Made by a program: the position numbers and the translations under genes
Part shown: piece after piece, positions 1 through 8,534 of the stretch
Layout of the letters: each line of letters opens with the position of its first letter
How positions within the stretch are numbered: position 1 is the stretch's first letter
The notes under the pieces: generated by a model
The model's database searches: none
What the model was told of the DNA's origin: nothing
What the model saw: only the letters and a program-made list of their open reading frames with translations
Origin: Phocaeicola massiliensis B84634 = Timone 84634 = DSM 17679 = JCM 13223
GTDB lineage: Bacteria; Bacteroidota; Bacteroidia; Bacteroidales; Bacteroidaceae
Direction of reading: 5' to 3'
NCBI RefSeq assembly: GCF_000382445.1
Contig: NZ_KB905472.1
Coordinates: 2,007,697-2,071,696 of the forward strand
Length of the DNA: 64,000 bases

Positions 1-460
1 CGTTTATTCCCGTATAAAAGAAGTTTACAATCCATAGAACCTTCATCCTTCACGCTACTTGGCTGGTTCAGACTCTCGTCCATTGACCAATATTCCTCAC
101 TGCTGCCTCCCGTAGGAGTTTGGACCGTGTCTCAGTTCCAATGTGGGGGACCTTCCTCTCAGAACCCCTATCCATCGAAGACTAGGTGGGCCGTTACCCC
201 GCCTACTATCTAATGGAACGCATCCCCATCTTACACCGGTAAACCTTTAATCATGCGAAAATGCTTACTCATGATAACATCTTGTATTAATCTCCCTTTC
301 AGAAGGCTGTCCAAGAGTGTAAGGCAGGTTGGATACGCGTTACTCACCCGTGCGCCGGTCGCCATCGGCCTTAGCAAGCTAAGACCATGCTGCCCCTCGA
401 CTTGCATGTGTTAAGCCTGTAGCTAGCGTTCATCCTGAGCCAGGATCAAACTCTTCATTG
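1..460 (-). rRNA. rrs: 16S ribosomal RNA, 5' portion (partial)
   Basis: Read on the minus strand, the segment begins with the universal 16S start (GAGTTTGATCCTGGCTCAG, near 440-456) and continues through the 338-region motif ACTCCTACGGGAGGCAGCAG (near 100-120). The variable regions look like Phocaeicola vulgatus/dorei. The gene runs leftward off the window, so only about the first 460 bases are present. The exact 5' end (about 455-462) is set by similarity to the known 16S start. Confidence 0.97.
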
Positions 461-653
461 TAAAAATATTATTTTTCAACACTTAAGTTGATAATCTGCT
501 CAAGAACCAAATCTATCAATAATCTATAATTGACGGTTTCTGTTTTCCTACACATTATATATTATATAACATGCAGACTTGTACTACTTGTTTGTTTATC
601 TATAATCGTTTCAAAGAACTCTTCTTTATGTGCTTTCGTTTGAAAAGCGGGTG

Positions 654-685
654 CAAAGGTAAGAGATTTATTTTTAACCACCAAA
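654..685 (-). promoter_or_regulatory. rRNA promoter, proximal
   Basis: On the minus strand a -7 box TACCTTTG (654-661) lies 20 bases downstream of a -33 box TTTG (682-685), a full match to the Bacteroidetes sigma-ABfr consensus. Transcription would start near 647, giving a leader of about 190 bases before the mature 16S end. Confidence 0.7.
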
Positions 686-886
686 TGTTTTCGAAAGTTT
701 TTTTGAACTTTTTTTTCAGGCGGCTGGTTGCATGCTCCAAAAGGTCTTATCCCTTCTCGCTCCCTTAGCCCGGCTAAGGTAAGATATCGGGTGCAGAATC
801 CTTTATAAGGAAGAAACTCTCCTACGCTTGTCTCACCAAGTCAGTCACACACTGTTTCAGTGCCGCATCTCTCTCGATTGCGGATG

Positions 887-918
887 CAAAAGTACACGGT
901 TTCAACATAACTGCCAAA
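887..918 (-). promoter_or_regulatory. rRNA promoter, distal
   Basis: On the minus strand a -7 box TACTTTTG (887-894) and a -33 box TTTG (915-918) are separated by 20 bases, the same geometry as the proximal promoter. Tandem promoters are common upstream of rRNA operons and allow separate growth-rate control. Confidence 0.7.
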
Positions 919-1211
919 CATATCATCTGATTTTTCTTACACTTTTTTGAAACTTGTTTGTAACATGCTGATTTACAACAATACAGAATAAAGACTTTTT
1001 GAAAACAACAAAACTGGAAGGAAATCGAATATACATTATTATATTAAAAGCGCGTATACGAACACAAGAAAAGTCTTAAATATACTCACGGTTTAATCCT
1101 GTTTTATAGAAAGAATAAACTAAAAAAACAGGCACCACACGATAACTTATTATAGTATTTATATTACCTTTGAAACCATAAAACAAATAATCCAATAATA
1201 TTAATTTAATT

Positions 1212-1598
1212 ATGACCATACATCATCTTGCTATCTGGACCTTTAGGCTAGAAGAGTTAAAAACATTCTATACCACCTATTTTAAAGGGAAAAGTAATGA
1301 AAAGTATATTAATCCTCAAAAGGGATTCGAGTCTTATTTTATTTCTTTTAACGGAGGTGCTACTTTGGAGCTGATGAGCCGCACAGATATCCAACATGCC
1401 CCTATAGAGGAAAACAGACAAGGGCTAACTCATTTTGCCTTTTCCTTCGACAGCAAAGAAGAAGTACTCCAAACCACGGAATTACTCCGTACCAAAGGAT
1501 ATATCATTGCAAGCGAGCCCCGAACATCGGGTGACGGATATTTTGAAAGTGTAATACTAGACCCGGATGGAAATCGGATAGAATGTGTTTACAAGTAG
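1212..1598 (+). CDS. VOC (glyoxalase/bleomycin-resistance fold) family protein
   Basis: A 128-residue protein, the usual length for a two-module vicinal oxygen chelate domain. The N-terminal HHLAIW strand, the central GLTHFAFSF strand and the C-terminal DPDGNRIE segment carry the His/Glu residues that bind a divalent metal in this fold. Members include glyoxalase I and lactoylglutathione-lyase-like enzymes, but substrate cannot be read from sequence. It stands alone between the rRNA leader and a convergent MaoC-like gene. A -7-like TACCTTTG (1165-1172) without a clear -33 box lies about 40 bases upstream. Confidence 0.88.
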   Translation: MTIHHLAIWTFRLEELKTFYTTYFKGKSNEKYINPQKGFESYFISFNGGATLELMSRTDIQHAPIEENRQGLTHFAFSFDSKEEVLQTTELLRTKGYIIASEPRTSGDGYFESVILDPDGNRIECVYK

Positions 1599-1736
1599 TA
1601 AAAAGAGCATTCTAAAAGTTTTTGGACAGGGAAAGTGTGCCAAAACAAAATCCAACTTACTAATGAATACTATTCAAGCACGGATGATACGAAAAAAGTA
1701 AATTTATTCGTATGAATCCATGCCTGAGAATCGTGA

Positions 1737-2201
1737 TTACTTAAAATAATATAGAAAGATTGCAATACCTTCCAATGCCTTTTTAGGCTGGTCTTTAATC
1801 TCGATAGTAAATTTGATTTCAGCTTTTGCTACCCCACGCAGGTTCTGCAAAGAGTGCAAGCTTGCTCTCATACGGATACTTTGTCCCGACAAGACAGCCT
1901 GGCCGAACTTCATCTTATCCATTCCATAGTTAATCATCATCTTCAAATTATTCACTTCTATAATCTGATTCCACATGTGCGGAAGCAAAGAAAGGGTAAG
2001 ATAACCATGTACAATCGTGCTATGATAAGGACTTTCCACCTTCGCACGTTCTGTATCCACGTGAATCCACTGATGATCCAATGTTGCATCGGCAAAAAGG
2101 TTAATACGTTCTTGAGAAACTTCCACATAGTCAGAAACACCTATTTCCTGTCCCACTAATTTCTCAAAATCTTCATACGAATTAATTATTACTTTATCCA
2201 T
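1737..2201 (-). CDS. MaoC-like hot-dog (R)-enoyl-CoA hydratase family protein
   Basis: A 154-residue single hot-dog domain protein. The segment around residues 35-65 (FADATLDHQWIHVD, then PYHSTIVHGYLTLSL) has the Asp/His hydratase signature of MaoC/NodN-like proteins, with the catalytic D and H and the glycine after VHG. Enzymes of this type hydrate trans-2-enoyl-CoA to (R)-3-hydroxyacyl-CoA; the physiological substrate here is unknown. It is divergent from the alkyltransferase-like gene at 2298. A -7-like box (TATTTTTG on the minus strand, 2240-2247) lies just upstream. Confidence 0.88.
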   Translation of the reverse strand: MDKVIINSYEDFEKLVGQEIGVSDYVEVSQERINLFADATLDHQWIHVDTERAKVESPYHSTIVHGYLTLSLLPHMWNQIIEVNNLKMMINYGMDKMKFGQAVLSGQSIRMRASLHSLQNLRGVAKAEIKFTIEIKDQPKKALEGIAIFLYYFK

Positions 2202-2297
2202 TATTCTTTATTTATAAGGTTAATTCTTTAACATAAGGGCAAAAATAGTAAAAATAACACTACCTTTGTCTTCATTCTTCATTAAAAATAAAATAAA

Positions 2298-2609
2298 GTG
2301 GATAGAATTCAATTTTATGAAATAATATACAGCATTGTCAAGGAGATTCCTGTCGGCTATGTCATGACTTACGGACAAATCGCTTATCTGGCAGGAGAAC
2401 CCCAATATGCACGCATGGTAGGTTGGGCCATGTTTCATGCCCCCAAAGAATGGTACCTCCCCTGCCATCGTGTTGTTAACAGCCAAGGAAGATTGGTTCC
2501 AGGATGGCAAGAACAAAAAGCATTGTTAGAGAAAGAAGGAGTTACTCTCAAAGCCAACGGCTGTGTAAACATGAAACTTCATCAATGGCAACCGGCAGAC
2601 CATGAATAG
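2298..2609 (+). CDS. MGMT/alkyltransferase-like DNA-binding protein
   Basis: A 103-residue protein matching only the C-terminal DNA-binding domain of O6-alkylguanine-DNA alkyltransferases, the length of ATL proteins. The helix-turn-helix (GYVMTYGQIAYLAG) is followed by PCHRVVN, so the alkyl-accepting cysteine is retained; many ATL proteins have Trp or Ala there. It may repair alkylated guanine directly or flag it for nucleotide excision repair; sequence alone does not decide. TACCTTTG (2261-2268) is a probable -7 box. It converges with the phosphatase-like gene, whose stop lies only three bases away. Confidence 0.9.
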   Translation: MDRIQFYEIIYSIVKEIPVGYVMTYGQIAYLAGEPQYARMVGWAMFHAPKEWYLPCHRVVNSQGRLVPGWQEQKALLEKEGVTLKANGCVNMKLHQWQPADHE

Positions 2610-2612
2610 TCC

Positions 2613-3089
2613 TTATTCACAACGGCAATAGGTATTGGCTCCACACCGGCATCTAGGCAAAAGCTGCTCACTCAGTTCATCCCGGTAGAACTCATACAGT
2701 TGTCTGTGCATCAAATCATATACTTCAGCCACCTGTTGTTCCACCAAGTCCTCGTCATTATAATAAGCTTGAAAAGGATCATTATACAAAAAATGCTTCC
2801 AATTTCTCACCACATTATCAAAATCTTTCCTGCTTTCTTCCGCTTCCCGACAAAGTGTTACCACATAATCCCAAGGCTGATGACAATACAGCTCCACATC
2901 CACAGGCTTTTTGTGGGACAAATGATACCCATTTTGTTCCATCACACTGAAAACAGTATCAGGAATACCATTTCCCGGCAACACTCCTGCCGTAAAGACT
3001 TTCATTCCTCTTCCAAAAGAAGTCAATATTTCCATAGCCATTCTGCTACGACAAGCATCATTATTACTGACTATCAATATATTCATCAT
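2613..3089 (-). CDS. Low-molecular-weight phosphatase/arsenate-reductase-like protein, nucleophile replaced by Ser
   Basis: A 158-residue LMW-PTPase-fold protein. The N-terminal strand and P-loop align with the family CX5R loop, but the loop reads SNNDACRS: the position of the first, nucleophilic Cys is Ser (codon AGT), while the second Cys and the Arg are kept. The later NDPF segment (near residue 103) matches the general-acid Asp-Pro loop. The C-terminus adds a Cys-rich tail (CRCGANTYCRC) not usual for the family. It may bind phosphotyrosine or oxyanions without turnover, or use the second Cys. No ars genes are adjacent. Confidence 0.8.
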   Translation of the reverse strand: MMNILIVSNNDACRSRMAMEILTSFGRGMKVFTAGVLPGNGIPDTVFSVMEQNGYHLSHKKPVDVELYCHQPWDYVVTLCREAEESRKDFDNVVRNWKHFLYNDPFQAYYNDEDLVEQQVAEVYDLMHRQLYEFYRDELSEQLLPRCRCGANTYCRCE

Positions 3090-3249
3090 AACACTCTCTA
3101 CTTTATGCTTACTATTACATATATTATAACAATTCCCGTGCCATAAATGTTCGTACCGTATGTGTCTTCCTGTGAAAGAAATACATTTCGAACGGCCAAT
3201 AAGTCATATAGCTGTTACCTATAAACACAATTTTCATCTCCATATCCCA

Positions 3250-3465
3250 CTATCTTTTTACCAACTTGCGTGGATCACCACTCCAAGAGCATCCCAAACA
3301 AAACACCTCATTCATATCAAAACCTTCTGTCGATACATCCTCATACTTAGGAATAACCTCCCCTTTATCAGATACATAAACCAACAATCTCTCCCCTGTA
3401 GCATTCTTCACATACATACCGGATATCTTGCACTGCGGACACAATAATTTCCTCATTCTGTTCAT
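3250..3465 (-). CDS. Small zinc-ribbon protein
   Basis: A 71-residue protein with an N-terminal CPQC and a C-terminal CLGC motif about 45 residues later, the arrangement of a single treble-clef/zinc-ribbon domain. There is no signal peptide or membrane segment, so it is probably cytoplasmic. Function is unknown. It lies upstream of, and in the same orientation as, the phosphatase-like gene (gap about 160 bases) and divergently from the pseudouridine synthase gene. Confidence 0.75.
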   Translation of the reverse strand: MNRMRKLLCPQCKISGMYVKNATGERLLVYVSDKGEVIPKYEDVSTEGFDMNEVFCLGCSWSGDPRKLVKR

Positions 3466-3562
3466 CTTTATTTAACTTTTATACATCACTTCATTACCCA
3501 CTCGAGCAGGTAATACAAAAATAAACAAAGAAAGGATGCATATTGATTATTCCAATTTAATT

Positions 3563-3593
3563 TTTGTTATCTCGACACAAATACTCATCTTTG
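3563..3593 (+). promoter_or_regulatory. Promoter for the RluA-type synthase gene
   Basis: TTTG (3563-3566) and CATCTTTG (3586-3593, one mismatch to TAnnTTTG) are 19 bases apart and lie 31 bases before the ATG at 3625. Confidence 0.5.
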
Positions 3594-3624
3594 CACCCAA
3601 AATAGAAAATAACGAAATACAGAT

Positions 3625-5289
3625 ATGCTGCATCATTTCACCCGCTCCATTGCTCACATTGCATTGCCGGACAAGTTTACCTATCCTTTTCATTACACCC
3701 CTCACCCCCTGTGTGTGATGGCGGCTGATGAAGTACAAGTCTATTTACAGCATCAGGCTCAATGGCAAGATGAATTGCAGCAAGGCAAAATGTTCGGCGT
3801 ACTGATTGTGCAAACCACAGAGGGCGAAATCGGTTATCTGGCTGCTTTCTCAGGCATTCTGGCCGGAAAAAATATCCATCCTTATTTTGTTCCTCCCATC
3901 TACGATTTACTCCAACCGGACGGATTCTTCAAGAAAGAAGAAGAACATATCTCCGCTATCAACCACCGCATACGTGAGCTGGAAGAGGATACCTCTTATC
4001 AGAAATGCCGGCAAGCATTGGAAGAAGAAACAGCACGATGCAGCCGACTCCTTTCACAAGCCAAAGCCAAACTGAAGGCTGCCAAAGAACTGCGCGACTG
4101 CCGCCGTCAGACGGAACAACTGAGTGAATCCGAACAGGCTGCCATGATCCGAGAAAGCCAGTTTCAAAAGGCCGAACTGAAGCGTTTGGAACGTAGTTTG
4201 AAAGAACACCTATCCTCCTTGCAAAAAGAAACGGACACATACGTTTCTCAAATAGAAGCATTAAAGAATGAACGCAAAAGCCGTTCCGCCACTTTGCAAC
4301 AGCAATTGTTTGAACAATTCCGCTTGCTGAACGCCCGCGGAGAAGTGAAAGATCTGTGCAGCATCTTTGCGCACACCGTCCATAAGATTCCCCCAGCAGG
4401 CGCCGGCGAATGTGCCGCTCCTAAGCTATTGCAATACGCCTATTTCCACCATTACCGCCCTGTGGCTATGGCAGAATTTTGGTGGGGCGATTCCCCAAAA
4501 GCGGAGATACGGCATCACGGTCACTATTATCCGGCTTGCAAAGGAAAGTGCGAACCCATCCTGGGTCACATGCTTCAAGGGCTGGAAGTAGAAGAAAATC
4601 CATTGCTGGAAGACAATCACCGGACAACGGTGCTCGATATAATCTATGAAGACGATTATCTATTGATAGTCAATAAGCCTGCGGGTATGTTATCCGTGCC
4701 CGGAAAAGAAACAGCCGATTCCGTTTACAGTCGCATACGCCACCTGTACCCGGATGCCACCGGTCCGTTGGTAGTCCATCGCTTGGACATGGCCACCTCA
4801 GGTCTTCTGCTCATTGCCAAGACGAAAGAGGTACATCAAAATCTGCAAGCCCAGTTCAGCAACCGCAGTATCAAAAAACGCTATACCGCTCTTCTGGAAG
4901 GCATAGTGTCTGATGAGGAAGGAACGATTGATCTTCCCTTATGCCTAAATCCTTTAGATCGTCCCCATCAAATAGTGGATAAAGAACATGGAAAGCCTGC
5001 CATCACACGTTACCGGGTGCTTGCCCGAACAGAATCGCAAACACTTGTCGCCTTTTACCCACTCACCGGGCGCACTCACCAACTGCGAGTTCATTCGGCA
5101 CATTCCCTCGGACTACACTGCCCTATCAAAGGCGACGAACTCTACGGCAGCAAGGCCGACAGACTTTATCTGCACGCAGAGTCTCTGGAGTTTACCCATC
5201 CTGTCAGCAAGGAAAAAGTAACTATCGAGGTGAAAGCCGACTTTACGCAACAGTGGCTACCCCAACCGAAGGCGGAACAATCCGTTTGA
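3625..5289 (+). CDS. RluA family 23S/tRNA pseudouridine synthase with long N-terminal extension
   Basis: A 554-residue protein. Residues from about 340 form the pseudouridine synthase domain, with DYLLIVNKPAGMLSVPG, the catalytic HRLDMATSG motif (Asp near residue 387) and RTHQLRVH near the end. The first 330 residues are an extension with a charged coiled coil (about residues 110-225); RluA-type enzymes are usually 220-320 residues, though long forms occur in Bacteroidetes. It isomerises uridine to pseudouridine in structured RNA; which site is unknown. The last 47 bases overlap the 3' end of the convergent MATE gene. Confidence 0.92.
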   Translation: MLHHFTRSIAHIALPDKFTYPFHYTPHPLCVMAADEVQVYLQHQAQWQDELQQGKMFGVLIVQTTEGEIGYLAAFSGILAGKNIHPYFVPPIYDLLQPDGFFKKEEEHISAINHRIRELEEDTSYQKCRQALEEETARCSRLLSQAKAKLKAAKELRDCRRQTEQLSESEQAAMIRESQFQKAELKRLERSLKEHLSSLQKETDTYVSQIEALKNERKSRSATLQQQLFEQFRLLNARGEVKDLCSIFAHTVHKIPPAGAGECAAPKLLQYAYFHHYRPVAMAEFWWGDSPKAEIRHHGHYYPACKGKCEPILGHMLQGLEVEENPLLEDNHRTTVLDIIYEDDYLLIVNKPAGMLSVPGKETADSVYSRIRHLYPDATGPLVVHRLDMATSGLLLIAKTKEVHQNLQAQFSNRSIKKRYTALLEGIVSDEEGTIDLPLCLNPLDRPHQIVDKEHGKPAITRYRVLARTESQTLVAFYPLTGRTHQLRVHSAHSLGLHCPIKGDELYGSKADRLYLHAESLEFTHPVSKEKVTIEVKADFTQQWLPQPKAEQSV

Positions 5290-6613
5290 TTTTTCCATAT
5301 ACATAGATAAAGGCAGGAATCAAGAACAAGTCGGCAAAAACCCATGCAGTCGGATCACCGAAACAAACAGCAAAATATCCCCATGCCGGTACTGCAAACA
5401 GACTGACCAGCGTGCGGGCAATCATTTCCGATACCCCCGAAAGCATGGCAAGATTAGTGTATCCGGCTCCCTGAATGGTATAGCGCAGAATGCAAAGCAG
5501 TCCCAATACTGGAAAGAAGATTACCGATATATGCAAAAACAGTTCCGTATCTTTCAGAATCTCCAGTTCGGATGCTTCTACAAATAGCAAGGCAAAGGTC
5601 TTTGCTCCCAACAGGAGTACCACAAACACAAAAGCGCAGTAAACCAACATCATCCATCCGCTAGCCTTGATACCCGCCCAGATTCGCTCAGGCTTTCCTG
5701 CCCCATAGTTCTGCCCGCTATACGTTGCCATTGCGATACCCAGACTCTCCAACGGACACATACAGAACATCTTGATACGCATGGCCGCCGTGAATGCCGC
5801 TACACATGCTGTACCTAATGCATTGTTAGCGCTTTGAAGCATGATGCTGCCAATGGCGGTTATGGAGAACTGCAACCCCATCGGCACACCGATATATAAT
5901 AAGGTACGAGCCAGTGACGTTTGAAACTTACGTTCGGCAACAGTAGTTTTCAGTATTTCAAACTTACGCATCATATAGAAGTAACACAATCCCGCCGACA
6001 CTCCTTGTGAAATGACCGTAGCAATGGCAGCACCTGTTACTCCCCAATCCAAAACAAGGATACAAAACAAATCAAGCAACACATTCAGTACTGTGGAAAA
6101 CAACAGAAACCAAAAAGGTGTTTTACTATCGCCCAATGCCCTGATAATACTGGATAATAAGTTATAAAAGAACGTGCAGGGCACTCCTATAAAAGTCACA
6201 AGCAGATAATAATACGCATTTCGGAAAATTGTTTCAGGAGTACGCATCACCTTCAGAATATCTGCACAGAATAGACTGGTAACAATCGCTATCACAACCG
6301 ACATTACTACGGCTAGTTGCAGACTGACCGACACCAGCCGCCGCATCGTGCCGTAATCCCTCGCACCGAACTTCTGTGCCACCGGAATGCCGAATCCCCC
6401 ACAGCAGCCGTTGCAAAAGCCAAGAATCAGAAAAACCACCGAAGTACCGGCTCCCACAGCAGCCAAATCATTTATACCCAAAAACTGTCCGACAATCGCA
6501 GCATCCACCAATGAATAAGTCTGCTGAAGCAAATTTCCCAATAATAACGGCAGTGCAAAATTAAAAATCAAAGGAAACGGCCGCCCTGATGTCATCTCTT
6601 TAGAAGTTGCCAT
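5243..6613 (-). CDS. MATE family multidrug/metabolite efflux transporter
   Basis: A 456-residue polytopic membrane protein with about twelve hydrophobic segments and the duplicated MATE layout; the N-terminal segment (FALPLLLGNLLQQTYSLVDA, residues 15-35) is typical of NorM/DinF-like members. MATE proteins export cationic drugs or metabolites using Na+ or H+ gradients. The substrate is unknown. A -7-like box (TATCTTTA on the minus strand, 6640-6647) lies about 30 bases upstream, in a short divergent region shared with the YgbA-like gene. Confidence 0.93.
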   Translation of the reverse strand: MATSKEMTSGRPFPLIFNFALPLLLGNLLQQTYSLVDAAIVGQFLGINDLAAVGAGTSVVFLILGFCNGCCGGFGIPVAQKFGARDYGTMRRLVSVSLQLAVVMSVVIAIVTSLFCADILKVMRTPETIFRNAYYYLLVTFIGVPCTFFYNLLSSIIRALGDSKTPFWFLLFSTVLNVLLDLFCILVLDWGVTGAAIATVISQGVSAGLCYFYMMRKFEILKTTVAERKFQTSLARTLLYIGVPMGLQFSITAIGSIMLQSANNALGTACVAAFTAAMRIKMFCMCPLESLGIAMATYSGQNYGAGKPERIWAGIKASGWMMLVYCAFVFVVLLLGAKTFALLFVEASELEILKDTELFLHISVIFFPVLGLLCILRYTIQGAGYTNLAMLSGVSEMIARTLVSLFAVPAWGYFAVCFGDPTAWVFADLFLIPAFIYVYGKIKRIVPPSVGVATVA

Positions 6614-6708
6614 AAAGTATAAGTATTGTAAATCGTGCGTAAAGATAGATGATATTCCACAATTATATGTATTTTTGTAACCACATTTAAACAGACAACC
6701 TCAATTAC

Positions 6709-7044
6709 ATGACACATATCAAGAGCCGCATCACCCGCGAAAAGAAAATAGTAGAACTGATGATTCGCCTCTATTGCAAAAGGAAGGAAAGAAACCGGGA
6801 GTTGTGCCCCGCTTGTCAGGATTTACTAAAATATGCCCATGCCCGTCTGGAGCATTGTCCTTTCGGAGAAAAAAAATCCACCTGCCGTTTATGTACCGTC
6901 CACTGCTACAAGCCCGAAATGCGACAACGAATGCAAAGCGTAATGCGTTATGCAGGTCCCCGCATGCTTCTTTATCACCCCATTGCGGCTATCCGACATT
7001 TGATGGAAGAAACAGGCCATCTCTTCTTTACTCACACAAACTAG
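6709..7044 (+). CDS. YgbA-like Cys-rich protein (nitrous-oxide-stimulated-promoter family)
   Basis: A 111-residue basic, cysteine-rich protein. CPAC near residue 38, HCPFG near 55 and CRLCTVHCYKP near 65 give at least six conserved cysteines, the pattern of the YgbA_NO family. In enterobacteria ygbA is induced by nitric oxide through NsrR and supports recovery from nitrosative stress. TATTTTTG at 6670-6677 is a probable -7 box; no -33 or NsrR-like operator could be recognised. Divergent from the MATE gene. Confidence 0.85.
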   Translation: MTHIKSRITREKKIVELMIRLYCKRKERNRELCPACQDLLKYAHARLEHCPFGEKKSTCRLCTVHCYKPEMRQRMQSVMRYAGPRMLLYHPIAAIRHLMEETGHLFFTHTN

Positions 7045-7053
7045 CTCAAGATA

Positions 7054-7084
7054 TTTCATATTAGCAATCATTTTATTAATTTTG
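7054..7084 (+). promoter_or_regulatory. Promoter of the RND efflux operon
   Basis: TTTC (7054-7057) and TAATTTTG (7077-7084) are separated by 19 bases. The predicted start near 7091 leaves an untranslated leader of about 215 bases before the ATG at 7307, long enough to hold a regulatory structure. Confidence 0.5.
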
Positions 7085-7148
7085 CAGCGAAATTAAGTTT
7101 ACCACAAAAGCAAGACTAGATTTTCTTTATTTGAATGACAGGACGATT

Positions 7149-7183
7149 GTGGATTTTTTCTACACATGTAGCACCAATTCCAC
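7149..7183 (+). promoter_or_regulatory. Nested inverted repeat in the efflux operon leader
   Basis: An outer pair GTGGA (7149-7153) / TCCAC (7179-7183) encloses an inner pair CTACA/TGTAG (7160-7171). It could be an operator or an RNA hairpin in the leader. Nothing in the neighbouring genes encodes an obvious local regulator. Confidence 0.4.
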
Positions 7184-7306
7184 ATTTTATTCATCGGCTG
7201 TTCAATGCCTAAACCTCTGATTATGAATAAAGAAAAATACTGAGTAGTCCCGTGGCACGCTGCTTGTAGTTCTGTTTGTGGCATCTTAACATTAACAAAT
7301 TAAGGT

Positions 7307-8497
7307 ATGAGACATTTTTTTACACACAAAGAAATCAAGCTGAAAAAAAAGAGAACAGCAATTGCAGTCATAGGTATTGGACTAGTATTAGGTATTTATT
7401 TTATAGTATCGCGTCGGCCGGCGCACCAACAGGAAACCCCGGTAGTAGCCATAGAACCGGTCACACGTGAAGACGTTGAAATCTATGGTGAGTATGTAGG
7501 TCGTATACGTGCCCAACAGTTTGTCGAAGTACGTGCCCGTGTAGAAGGTTACCTCGAACAGATGCTTTTTGCCGAAGGAACTTATGTCACAAAAAATCAA
7601 GTACTTTTTGTTATTAATCAGGAACAATATCGTGCCAAAGCCGACAAAGCACGTGCTCAGTTGAAGAAGGATGAAGCACAGGCATTGAAAGCCAAACGTG
7701 ACTTGGAGCGTATCCGCCCGCTATATGAGCAGAACGCTGCCAGCCAGTTGGATTTGGATAATGCCATCGCTGCTTTTGAAACGGCCGAAGCCTCTGTTGC
7801 CATGAGTCAGGCAGACCTCGACCAAGCCGAGCAGGAGTTAGGCTATACCATCGTCCGTTCTCCGCTGGCAGGTCACATCAGTGAACGCCATGTCGACCTC
7901 GGAACACTGGTCGGTCCGGGTGCCAAATCTCTTTTGGCCACTGTCGTAAAGAGTGACACAGTACTTGTGGATTTCAGCATGACCGCTCTCGACTATCTGA
8001 AGAGTAAAGAGCGCAACGTAGAGCTCGGCCGTAAAGACTCTACCCGTTCATGGCAGCCCAATATCACTATCACACTGGCCGACAACACCGTCTATCCTTT
8101 CAAGGGACTGGTAGACTTTGCCGAACCGCAGGTAGACCCCCGTACCGGTACATTCTCCGTTCGTGCCGAGATGCCCAACCCCGAACGTGTACTGCTTCCG
8201 GGACAGTTTACCAAAGTAAAACTTCTGCTTGACGTAAGAGAAAATGCCGATGTCGTTCCTCTGAAATCTGTTATTATCGAAAAAGGCGGAGCCTATATTT
8301 ATGTCATGCGCAAAGACTCCACTGTAGAGAGACGTTTTGTCGAACTCGGCCCCGAATTCCAAAACAATGTAGTGGTAGAAAGAGGTATCGCTGCCGGGGA
8401 AATGATTGTTACCGAAGGATACCACAAATTAAATCCGGGCATGAAAGTCAAAGTCAGTGATGCCGCAGAAGACAAAAAGCCGGAAGAAACCCTGTAA
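7307..8497 (+). CDS. RND efflux periplasmic adaptor subunit (AcrA/MexA-like)
   Basis: A 396-residue membrane fusion protein. A single N-terminal hydrophobic segment (residues 16-34) without a lipobox anchors it in the inner membrane. It is followed by the barrel-sandwich/lipoyl half-motif (VEVRARVEGYLEQMLFAEG), an alpha-hairpin coiled coil (about 105-165), the second lipoyl half (YTIVRSPLAGHISE) and a beta-barrel. It links the RND pump to the outer-membrane channel. It is the first gene of a three-gene operon, with 37 bases to the pump gene. Confidence 0.95.
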   Translation: MRHFFTHKEIKLKKKRTAIAVIGIGLVLGIYFIVSRRPAHQQETPVVAIEPVTREDVEIYGEYVGRIRAQQFVEVRARVEGYLEQMLFAEGTYVTKNQVLFVINQEQYRAKADKARAQLKKDEAQALKAKRDLERIRPLYEQNAASQLDLDNAIAAFETAEASVAMSQADLDQAEQELGYTIVRSPLAGHISERHVDLGTLVGPGAKSLLATVVKSDTVLVDFSMTALDYLKSKERNVELGRKDSTRSWQPNITITLADNTVYPFKGLVDFAEPQVDPRTGTFSVRAEMPNPERVLLPGQFTKVKLLLDVRENADVVPLKSVIIEKGGAYIYVMRKDSTVERRFVELGPEFQNNVVVERGIAAGEMIVTEGYHKLNPGMKVKVSDAAEDKKPEETL

Positions 8498-8534
8498 AAG
8501 AAGGGAAGTTACACATTCCAAATAAAAAAACATT

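Larger units (their letters stand above)
461..1211 (-). promoter_or_regulatory. rRNA operon leader and promoter region
   Basis: This 750-base AT-rich stretch upstream of the 16S gene has no convincing protein gene; the 65-codon frame at 571-768 has no coding character. It holds two promoters facing the rRNA (entries at 654-685 and 887-918), a 17-base palindrome at 763-779 between them, and a possible promoter facing the other way (TACCTTTG at 1165-1172) for the VOC gene. Confidence 0.7.

Noticed and set aside
571..768. A 65-codon frame in the rRNA leader
   Set aside because: Phe/Lys-rich and running across the proximal rRNA promoter; AT-rich noise.
7099..7284. A 61-codon minus-strand frame in the RND leader
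   Set aside because: No protein-like pattern or ribosome site; it covers the predicted leader of the operon.
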